Below are positions 55,901-64,000 of a stretch of DNA of 64,000 nt, piece by piece. Each line of letters begins with the position of its first letter. Positions within the stretch are counted from its first letter, which is position 1. This DNA comes from Halocaridina rubra. Lineage: Eukaryota; Arthropoda; Malacostraca; Decapoda; Atyidae. The stretch is taken from the NCBI GenBank assembly GCA_037179515.1, contig JAXCGZ010019137.1:7501-71500 (forward strand), given 5' to 3'. The notes under the pieces were generated by a model. That model was not told the origin of the DNA and made no database searches. It was given only the letters and a program-made list of their open reading frames with translations. The translations under genes were made by a program, and so were the position numbers.

Positions 55901-58535
55901 GATGTGGTGTGAGCTATTTTAAAGCTGGTTATGATTAATTCCTAATGAACAATGGTGATCTCTCATGATTATTCTTCTCCTTAAGAAGCAAGGAAAGAAT
56001 CCAGAGACATTTGCAAGAGATGTAAAATGCTTATTCATGGAACTAATGAACCTTCTCACCAAAATACAGACTCATAATGGAGCATAGGGAGATTCTTTGC
56101 AAACTCTTAGAGTCGATGAAGTAGTAACTTTAATGTTGGAGAGGGCCAGTAAGAGCTGCAAAGAACTGGAGAAGCCTTATGTAGTAGTAACACGTGTTTT
56201 ATCCATAAGATTTCGGTATGACCATTAAACAACTCTTCTATCTTGAATGAAGGTGAACAACACTTAGTCATAACTTGCAGACCGTGAGCAAGTTAGGAAT
56301 CTAGAATAGATGGAAGTAGGACAGTATACTGGATATCATGTTCCTAGTGAGGTCTGGAGGCCAACAATAAGGACTGTGAATTTCATTTTTCTCCACTTGA
56401 CATGACTTATGACTATATTATTTATTACAGGAGCTTTTTTAATTATCATTTCTCGTTTACCCTTCCTGCATGTAGTTGGGCCTCATTTTGAAGTTAACTT
56501 CTCATCGCAGACATCTCTTCATATTCTTGTCGCCATGAGTGAGTTAAATGGTTCCCATGGCTGTCTGGTGACTTTGTCTAAGTGTATTAAGTCACTTTTT
56601 CGGACACCCTCTTAAAAGTTGTTAGGTAAGTTTGTATAAGTGCATTATGTCATACTAATTCTGATACAATCATATGTTAAATATCAGTTGGCAGGTTCAA
56701 GTTTCCAACATATAAATTCTTGTATGCAACTGCCCTGATGACTTATGAGTGTAAGTAATTTGGACATTATTAGGTGAAAACATATCTGACTAAAATGTGA
56801 GCATGAAGTTTCATTGAGGTGATATCTTATTATAGTATGATATGGTCTCCTTACAGAATTTCTTTCTTCCTAATGTATTGTTTTCATCCATATTTCATAA
56901 CTTGTTTAAAATAAAATATTCGCCAAATGACAAAGTGGCTATAGGGGAAGATGTATTCTATCGTCCAGGGATAAGGTGTGTTGTCAGTGAATATTTCAAA
57001 GTTGTATGTGCATATCTTTAATGTGCTGATGTCAATCCATGTAGCCTATATACTGCATACTCGTGGTCTAGTGAGCATGGTTCCCGTACTTCTTTTATTG
57101 ATATCCTCTGATTTTGTCATTCTAAGTACTTAACCTTTTTTATTGAGGTACTTTATAAAGGCTTTAGACATGGTGTTCATTTGTAATTAGTTTGATCCTG
57201 TCCTATTCCTAATAAGTTCAACTTTCCCATCCCGTTTCTCAGGAACTCTCTTACTTCCATGTTGCACTAAAGTCTATTTTATTAAATAGAGAGCTGTTTA
57301 ATATAGAGAACCTCTCACCATTCTTCTCTCTCTTTGGCATATTCCTTCTCTAGAGGTTACTTTGCATATATTTTTATAATGTAGACTCCCTGTTGAATAA
57401 GACTCTATATGAAGGCTTAGTTAAATGAGATCTTATTCTTGATTTTATGTATAACCTCTGTAAGTAAATAATTTTAGCTTCCCAAGTTCATTGTACTAGC
57501 CATTTGATGGGGTTCTACAAGTTTCATGAAATTAATTTTGTTCAAGTCTTCCTGCAATCCCCATGGATAAGGTGGCATTGGAATGCGGTACATCCTACTC
57601 AATATTTATATATTTCTGCGGGATGGATGTCCAATTTGGTGATTACACTTTCTGCTTACTGTTATCTCTCCTGTTGAATATCCTTCCAGTTTTGACAATT
57701 ACGTAGATATCCAATATTCAATTGAATATTGTGTAATGCACTTATCTTTGAACATAGCTATATGACCATTTGCACATTAAATGCTTTTACATAGTAGGAG
57801 GTATCACACTCAATACAGTATTCCTATAAATTTGAACTTTTCTGTTTCTGTCGATGATACGGAATCATTTAAAATTTCGCACATTGGCTAGTCTTCATGT
57901 AGGTCCTTGTTTTCTACACGTTGAATAAAAAACATGACGGTTCACTTATTTCCTGCTGAGAGCACACGATCTCATTCACTGCAAGTAAGGAAGTTCTGCT
58001 TCTCAAATGAGGTTTATGGACCTTATAAAGGTTGTCCAGATAAAATTTTCAGATTTCTAGTTTTTCTTAATAAAATAGTTTAATGGGTTTACAATCAATA
58101 TTGGAGCCATTTTTTTTCAAGACATTACTCATAATTTAATCATTATGAAGTTGTCATGTGTCATATTTGATAACTTTGCGATAATTTTTATCAACAATAA
58201 TGAAGTACTTATAGTCTATGACTAATGGGTATACTGTATATCATCTTATAAACATTACGCACAAACGTTATCATAATAAAAAAAAATAGTAGTACTTACC
58301 AAGTGCAAACAGCAAGCAGATAATGACGGTGATCAGCCCAATCATACTTGATTGCAAAGAGTTCATCTCCAGCTCTATTTCACAGTTGATACCATTGTAT
58401 TTAACTGGACAATGACAAGTGTAGTATGGCTTTTCATTGTGGCAAGTACCACCATTTTTGCAAGGTAGCGACACACACTCGTCTTCGTCAAGGCATGTGC
58501 GACGGTCTTTGGACAGTACTGTGCCCTCTGGACAA
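52818..58535 (-). CDS. Cadherin-like type I membrane protein, last three exons (5' end outside window)
   Basis: The - strand exons 58535-58300, 53627-53448 and 52957-52818 join in phase 1 at both internal junctions. The product has a Cys-containing linker, one six-Cys EGF-like module (DEDECVSLPCKNGGTC...YTCHC...INC), a transmembrane helix spanning the first junction (SSMIGLITVIICLLFALA then AIFIML), a basic stop-transfer stretch (KYKYLKYQHKR) and a tail of about 100 residues. EGF immediately before the membrane is the arrangement of arthropod classical (neural-type) cadherins. In the tail, YDIKGSCEEVKVLDLTP resembles the cadherin juxtamembrane YDxEGGGE...FDITP block, and the final DDLSYYSYNGGNG resembles the DDLRxYAYEGxG catenin-binding block. 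Cadherin repeats and LamG domains are expected upstream, outside the window. Introns contain no recognisable genes. The cadherin identity is inferred from weak, ordered similarity; an unrelated EGF membrane protein remains possible. Confidence 0.72.
52958..53447. other. Intron between the last two cadherin-like exons
   Basis: 490 bp, AT-rich, - strand intron with a GTATGT donor and a CTCAG acceptor. No other feature. Confidence 0.7.
53448..53627 (-). CDS. Cadherin-like exon: TM helix end and juxtamembrane tail
   Basis: 180 nt, phase 1 to phase 1. The acceptor TGTATTTTGACAG precedes 53627 and the donor GTATGT follows 53448. It encodes AIFIMLKYKYLKYQHKRNES, then a linker, then YDIKGSCEEVKVLDLTPMNA and PLQAVLAE. 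The hydrophobic start continues the helix of the previous exon exactly, which supports the splice. Confidence 0.83.
53628..58299. other. Intron of the cadherin-like gene, 4.7 kb
   Basis: Phase 1 intron on the - strand, AT-rich, with no LINE coding blocks. It contains one Tigger-type end at about 54650-54750 (listed separately). Confidence 0.65.
54647..54760 (+). mobile_element. Solo Tigger-type terminal fragment
   Basis: ACCCCCAACCATGAACGAAC, CTACAAACACAATCTTCAAA and CCCAAGAACAATCCACGAGG parallel 60475-60570 closely. No transposase nearby. Confidence 0.68.
58300..58535 (-). CDS. Cadherin-like exon: EGF-like module and start of TM helix
   Basis: On the - strand an acceptor (TATATCTTAAAAG) precedes 58535 and a strong donor (GGTAAGTACT) follows 58300. 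The reading frame begins in phase 2, shows CPEGTVLSKDRRTCLDEDEC and a complete six-cysteine EGF-like module, then enters a hydrophobic segment and ends in phase 1. Confidence 0.85.
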
Positions 58536-58680
58536 CTTTTAAGATATAAATATATATATTAAGTAACACATTTGTATCTTAGAACAGATTTTGAAACAGA
58601 TGCTCTAGAAAAATAATTTGTGGCATATGAATAATAAGATGCCATGTACAGTATTTATAAATAAAATATAATTCTATCTA
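58536..58680. other. AT-rich intron sequence upstream of the EGF exon
   Basis: No feature beyond the acceptor region of the EGF exon. Confidence 0.5.
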
Positions 58681-58815
58681 TATACATGAGCCATATTCCC
58701 CCTTACAAGGGGAAGGCTGAGACAAAGAAAAATACACTGAGTATATGTGGGGAGAAAATGTAGAGGAGGGGATTCGCAGTTCACTCATTTCGACTCATTT
58801 AGACAACTTTTACAA
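58681..58815 (-). mobile_element. Family C 3'UTR fragment
   Basis: CATATTCCCCCTTACAAGGG and AGAGGAGGGGATTCGCAGTT resemble the family C 3'UTR at 29110-29250 and the leader at 31380. Short and rearranged. Confidence 0.5.
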
Positions 58816-58825
58816 CATGCAATTC

Positions 58826-60385
58826 TTTTTTTCATAAGTGTGACACCGGGACAGGCAAATAAACTGCCCTCGTCAATAAAGGCCTAGGCACGAAGAAAAC
58901 ATTAAGACAAAGGAAAGAAAAAGGTTATGGACAAGGCAGAATTGAGGTAATGATACACAAAGGAAAAGGACAGACTGAATGAATAGTCAAAGTACCGAGG
59001 ACCTAGAGACATGGCAGGATTAGGCCCTGAGATGACAATAGAGCTGCTTTTTGAAAGAAGATAGGTTACAAGAATTAGGAAAGACAGGAGAAAGAAAGTT
59101 CCAGAGTCTGGAAGCAGATGGGAAGCAGCAGTCGCTGCACCGACCAATCCACAAGCTACAAATCTTCACACAGTACCTGTGACATGAGGCCACTTGGCGA
59201 ATGTTACACGGCCTAGGCAGTGGGGGAGGGATGCAACCCGTCAACTCATTAGAGCAGTGATGGAAGTAGCGATAAAAAAGAGAAAGGGATGATACCTTAT
59301 GGCGAAGATAAAGAGAATCCAGATTAGAAGTATGAAAAGGGTCATTAACGAGTCTGATTGCCTAAGATTCAACACTATCAAGGAGATAAGCATCCCAGAT
59401 GTGTGAGCAGTATTCTAAGCAGAGACAGATAATTTCAGTTAACTGTAAAGAGTTAACACTAATGCTGAAAACGAAACAGAACCCCCAATTTTTTGGATGC
59501 AGATTTAGAAATTTAGTTTATGTGATTCCTCCAAGACAAGTTTGAGGCCATATGGATTCCTAATATATTGACAGAATTAAGATGATATATTTCGTTAGTT
59601 TCAATGACCATAGGGCTATCAGGAGGAGAAGAGAGAGAGATAGACAGAAACTGTGTCATAGAGGCATTAAATTTAACTAAATTTTGGGTGGCCCACTCAG
59701 ATACCCTCTGCAAAGCGGAGTTGAGAGTAGAAGAAAGAGTGATATGAGACTGATTACAAGTAGCAGATGAAGGTTGTGAAGAGAAGGCAGAGGAAAAATG
59801 AAGGGTAGAATTGTCGGCAAAGGTGTGAAGAAGAGAAAAAGATGGGGACTGAAGTAGATCTTTTATGAAGAGAGGAACAGAGTAAGTGAAAGAACAAAGC
59901 CCTGTGGAACACCACTGGTAACAGGGAATGGGCTAAATGTTGCACTGTCATCAACCACAGATATAAAACGGTCAAGAAAAAAACTGGAAATCAGAGAACA
60001 GAGAGAAGGAGTAAAACCATTGGCAGGGAGCTTGGCCAGCAGAGCCTCGTGCTAGACTCTGTCAAAAGCCTTAGAGATATCAAGGGCAACGACAAAGGAT
60101 TCCCCATAGTTCCTCAGAGAAGATGACCATACATGAGTAAGATTGGACAGAAGGTCACCAGTGGATCTTGCCTTGCGAAAGCCGTACTGGTGATCGGATA
60201 TAAGTGAGTAAGATTTATGATGTTTCAAAAAGTGAACACTGAGCAAAGTTTCAAAAACTTTAGCGATAGAAGAGGTTAGGGCAATATGTCGATAGTTTGA
60301 AGGAACAGAACGATCACCCTTCTATAGATATGTTGTTTTTGGAATATGAGGCTTAACTAGCTTCATGAAAAATGCTTATCAATGA
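58826..60385 (-). mobile_element. Jockey-like LINE family D, copy 3
   Basis: On the - strand from about 60330: SNYRHIALTSSIAKVFETLL, SLISDHQYGFRKARSTGDLL, ESFVVALDISKAFDRV, SGVPQGFVLSPTLFLFF traces, QRVSEWATQNLVKFNASMTQ and the C-terminus PSASRLWNFLSPVFPNSCNL. The 3' end is GTGTCACACTTATG plus A-run at 58840-58826. Several frameshifts. It sits upstream of the EGF exon, in the same orientation as the cadherin-like gene. Confidence 0.83.
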
Positions 60386-60586
60386 AAACTGGATATTAAA
60401 TCTATAGTAAGGTGCTCCATATTAGTAACCAGAATTTTCCAAACACGTATAAATGATATACAGTGGAACCTCCACCTACAAACGCCCCCAACCACGAACA
60501 TATCGAGCTACAAACACAATTCTTAAACAAGTTTTGAATTGACCCAAAACAATCCTTGAGGTACAAATGCACATACACACACACAG

Positions 60587-61175
60587 TAAGGGCAGCAAAT
60601 GCTTTCTTAGCAAATGTAAGGTAGCCTTCAGGCACAAGGACAATGAAATGTCCAGAAATATTTATGTAACCTATGCAAGGTCAAAACTTGAATATGCAGC
60701 CCCCTTTTGGAATCTGTACTTGAAAAAGCATGTAGTTAAGCTTGAAAAACTTCAAAGACATGCCACGAAACTGGTGCCAGAAATACGCAATCTCAGTTAT
60801 GATGAGAGGTTGAGGGAATTAGACTTACCATCACTCAAAGCTAGAAGATTAAGTGGGGATATGGTGACAGTTTTTAAATACCCTCATGGATATGACAGGG
60901 TGGATAGGGATCGATATTTTGATATGGCTGGCACTAGAAGTAGAGGTCATAGTTTGAAGTTTAGTAAGAAAACTTCTTTGCAGGATGTAAGGAAGTACTT
61001 TTTTAGTGTAAGAGTAGTTGATAACTGGAATTCGCTAAGCGAGGAGGAAGTTAATGCTAACTCAATCCATATTTTTAAGGGCAAGTATGATGAGTATCAC
61101 TAAGTCTAAAATGGAACCGATCAGGAGAAGGGAAGTTACGAGCTTCGGGCTCTTTCTTGTAAGCACAATTAGGTA
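60587..61175 (+). mobile_element. CR1-like family A, copy 4 (5'-truncated) nested in the Tigger element
   Basis: An open frame through 61103 shows NIYVTYARSKLEYAAPFWN, KLEKLQRHATKLVPEIRNL and SYDERLRELDLPSLKARR, ending SLSEEEVNANSIHIFKGKYD. Homology begins inside the thumb at AGTAAGGGCAG. The 3'UTR ends CACAATTAGGTAATAATTAA near 61175. No stops in the retained part. Confidence 0.88.
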
Positions 61176-61322
61176 ATAATTAATTACATCCACCAGGGAG
61201 ACTGTGTGTTTGCTCTCAGTTCTGCATTGATGACCGCACTGTGCAGTTCGCTCGTTGCTCTTTCATTGTAGATTTCCAGATTTTTTATTTTTTTGCTTTT
61301 TACTTTAAATTACCCCCTCATT

Positions 61323-63080
61323 ATGGCTCCTAAGAAAGTGAAAAGTATTAGTGACAGTGGCGTAAAAAAACCTAAGTGTATTACCGTGGAAACGAAAAAA
61401 GAAAATAATAGCTAAATATGAGAATAGTGCTCATGTTTCTGGTCTCGCCACGTAGTATGATATGGCAAAATCGACCATATAAAAGAGGCTTTAAAGGCGG
61501 CTAACGTGGCTAAATTGTAACTATTTTAATGAAGCATAGGTCTCAAATATAGAAGAGGTAGAAAAATTTGTTAGTTTGGATTAATGAAAAAGAGCTTGCT
61601 GGAGATAGTGTTAGCGAGGCTGTAATATGCGCAAAGACTCTACGGATACATCATGATTTAGTAGTGAACACTCCAAGTGTTAGTGGCGCTAAAATTGACA
61701 AATTTAGAACAAGTAGAGGCTGCTTTGAAATTTTTTTTTAACAAACTGGAATTCATAGTGTTGTTAGACATAGAGAGGTGGCTAGTTCAGACCAAAAGGC
61801 AGTGGACGCCTATGTGCTATCGCTAAATTTATCAAAAGTGAAAATTATGTCTCGCAGCAAATTTTTAACTGAGATGAAACAGGGCCGTTTGGGAAAAAAA
61901 TAACTAGAAGAACCTACATAACCCAAGAGGAGAAGGCAATGCCTGGCAACAAACCAATGAAGGACAGGCTTACACTTTTATTGTGTGCTAATTCAAGAGG
62001 GTATTCAAAGTTTAAAGCTCTTTTAGTCTACCACTCTGAAAATCCACACATTTTTAAGCGCAATAATGTGTTGAAGGCTAGACTTTCGGTAATGTGGAGG
62101 TCGAACTGCAAGAGTTTGGTAACATGTATCCTTTTTATAGACTGATTGACTGGAGTTTTTGCGCCAGCTGTCAAGAGATATCTTGCAGAAAAAGGTTTGC
62201 CCCTTAAGTGTCTTCTGATAATGGACAATGCTCCTGCCCATCCTCCAGGTTTGGAAGAAGACCTTGTTATTGAATACGACTTCATAAGTCAAGTTTCTGC
62301 CTCCAAACACCACTCCTCTCCTCCAGCCCATGAACCAGTAAGTTATTTCTAATTTTAAGAAACTGTATGGGAAGGGTCTTTTTTCCAGGTGTTTCTACAT
62401 CACCAACGACGCGGATTTGACCTGCGTGACTTGTGGAAGGACCACTTCAATATCCTCCACTGCACAGGTCTTCTTGACAAGGCATGGAGGGATGTCTCTT
62501 ACAGCATGTTGCAAGCTTACTGGAGGAAACTTTGGCCAGATTGTGTGGCTAATAGAGACTTCGAGGGTTTATAAGAGGAGACAGCTGTCAATATACTGAA
62601 CGAGATTGTGGCCACGGGCAAAGGTTTGGGGTTGGAGCTCAATGAAGAGGATGTGTAGGAGCTGGTGGAGGACCACACACAAGAACTCATTACCCAAGAT
62701 TTGATTGAACTGCAATGTGAACAGGAGAAGATTATCCAAGAGGAGCAATCAGTGGAGGAGGAGGTTGAGAAGTTAAAGGTTTCAAGTGATATGTTAAAAG
62801 AATTTATCTGTAAGAGGAGTGATGTGCATGCTTTCATTGAGAGTCATCACCTGGACAAAACTGTGAGCAACAGAGGAGTGAACATTTTAAATGACATTGT
62901 AATGTCCCAAAGAAATCAACAAAGAAAAAGAAAAATTTCTCTGGATTGCTTTCTTGTGCCAATACCAGCCAGAGAACCACCTTCCAAGAGAGAACATACA
63001 GGTAGAGAGAAAACACCAGCAAAGCAGAATTTTTATGGAAGGGGATTCTCCTTTGAAGGAGTAGTCCTCCTCCTCCTTCT
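61323..63080 (+). pseudogene. Tigger-type DDE transposase, multiple frame breaks
   Basis: ATG at 61323 starts MAPKKVKSISDSGVKKPKC, the Tigger/jerky-like N-terminus. After stops, fragments follow in order: MKDRLTLLLCANSRGYSKF and KALLVYHSENPHIFKRNN (start of the DDE core), GVFAPAVKRYLAEKGLPLKC and LLIMDNAPAHPPGLEEDLV (second catalytic Asp in MDNAPAHPP), DLRDLWKDHFNILHCTGLLD, a Glu-rich coil (62665-62800), and QRKRKISLDCFLVP at the end. Family transposases are usually 500-600 residues with a CENPB-type HTH. Copy 2 preserves the N-terminus better. Confidence 0.85.
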
Positions 63081-63140
63081 CCTCCTCCACCACCACCACC
63101 ATCCACATGTGCCAGCATATATCAACGATAATGGTAAATA

Positions 63141-63570
63141 CAGTGGTGACCCCAACCCACGAACGCCTGTACCCATGAACAAAACTTTGAACAATTTTTG
63201 ACCCCAACCCACGAACAAAAATGTGTTGGCCAAGCCACCACGTGTCCCACTCAGCCGATCTCAGTTCTGCATTGGTGCCCACGCTGTGTGGTTTGTTCGT
63301 GATCTGATCGTAGTTCTTGCTTATTTTCCATTTTTTACTTTTAATATAGCCCTCATTATGGCTCCTAAGAAAGTTAAAAGTGTTAGTGATATTGGTGTCA
63401 AAGATACCAGATGCATGAGAGTGGAAACGAAAAAAGAAATAATTTTGAAACGTGAAAATGGAGGGCGTGTGTCCAATCTCACCAAGCAGTATAACATGGC
63501 GAAATTGGCCATCTGCACTATTTTAAAGAATAAAGAGATCTTAAAAGCAGCTGATATGGCTAAGGGAGGA
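63141..63570 (+). mobile_element. Tigger/pogo-type transposon, copy 2 (3'-truncated)
   Basis: TA at 63139-63140 precedes CAGTGGTGACCCCAACCCAC. Subterminal GACCCCAACCCACGAAC occurs twice (63147 and 63201). The ATG at 63358 starts MAPKKVKSVSDIGVKDTRCM, then VETKKEIILKRENGGRVSNL and TKQYNMAKLAICTILKNKEI, an HTH of the psq/CENPB type. Similarity to a transposase stops at about 63570, where unrelated repeat sequence begins. Confidence 0.8.
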
Positions 63571-64000
63571 AATATAAACCTTGTTTGCTTTTTCCGAATG
63601 TTTTTTATCCGCGAAATTGTAATAATGCCCCTAAAAAATGCTAGTAAAAAAATATGAAAATCGCGAATAACGCCCATGCAAAAAAATTAGAAAAAACAAT
63701 TTTCATTTTAGTAAATAATCAACTGCCACAGATGCACTTTTCCGCCTTTCTCCTCCTCTTCTACTGCTTAATACGATCGGATATGACGAAGATAATGGAA
63801 AAAAAGGAATTAAGAACAAACAGCAAACAAAATTTCGATATAATATCATCAGGGAAATAGCGTGCGAGAGTGCATCAGCTGATATGGAAGTGGCAAAAAG
63901 TTTGTGGTTAGAGGTTCGTTCTCCCGCATCCTCCTCCTCTTCTACCGCTTAATGCGATCGAATATTATGAAGAAAATTGAAAAAAAAGCATTAAGAACAA
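63570..64000. repeat. Possible tandem satellite, period about 182 bp, cut by window end
   Basis: CTCCTCCTCTTCTACTGCTT then AATACGATCGGATAT at about 63750 recurs as CTCCTCCTCTTCTACCGCTT then AATGCGATCGAATAT at about 63932. Each is followed by GGAATTAAGAACAA or GCATTAAGAACAA. Only about 1.4 units are visible. Confidence 0.6.

Larger units (their letters stand above)
60461..63140 (+). mobile_element. Tigger/pogo-type DNA transposon, copy 1, decayed and interrupted
   Basis: The left end CAGTGGAACCTCCACCTACA follows TA at 60459-60460. The body is split by a family A fragment (60587-61175). After it comes a leader with CTCAGTTCTGCATTGATGAC, shared with copy 2, and the transposase relic. The end before 63140 lacks a clear right terminal repeat, so the 3' terminus is lost or unrecognised. 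Confidence 0.75.

Noticed and set aside
62887..63233. Trp/Gly/Arg-rich minus-strand frames
   Set aside because: Shadows of the CTC/CAC simple tract at 63060-63105 at the Tigger 3' part.

Overview
This is animal nuclear DNA, most likely from an arthropod and plausibly a decapod crustacean. Coding exons are small and far apart with GT-AG boundaries. Most of the window is transposon debris, and there are very long (TA)n arrays, one of about 1.2 kb. No operons, ribosomal RNA, CRISPR or other prokaryotic features are visible. The decapod assignment is inferred from repeat character and the two host proteins, not proven.

Two host genes can be reconstructed. (1) An HTATIP2/TIP30-type short-chain dehydrogenase on the + strand has four coding exons at 17702-17908, 24000-24183, 32836-32948 and 36487-36654. 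Their phases agree (0, 1, 0) and they give a complete product of about 223 residues. (2) On the - strand, converging on it, are the last three exons of a membrane protein at 58535-58300, 53627-53448 and 52957-52818. They encode an EGF-like module, one transmembrane helix and a short tail with relics of the classical-cadherin catenin-binding regions. The gene's 5' exons lie beyond 64000.

Everything else recognisable is mobile or simple-sequence DNA. 1-4400: a Penelope-like element with GIY-YIG remnants, arranged as a long inverted repeat whose right arm is split by two retroelement fragments. 6000-8040: a tRNA-derived SINE and a CR1/Jockey-superfamily LINE with an open RT. 9000-12500: two SINE families, simple repeats and an RT relic. 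12980-16250: a nearly full-length endonuclease-RT element. 17690-36654: the HTATIP2 gene, with LINEs, a SINE and a MITE in its introns. 36839-38037: the giant TA array. 38040-44400: unassigned sequence, one SINE, a MITE containing a TA array and a cryptic CATG/TGTA repeat. 44850-52610: an ancient non-LTR element with a degenerate 2A-like motif, cut into four pieces by three later insertions. 52818-58535: the cadherin-like exons. 58680-64000: more LINE copies, two Tigger/pogo-type transposon copies and the start of a possible 182-bp tandem repeat.

I found no convincing new enzymatic or defence system. The most informative signals are the nested insertion structures, the inverted Penelope arrangement, the unusual cadherin C-terminus and the 2A-like relic.
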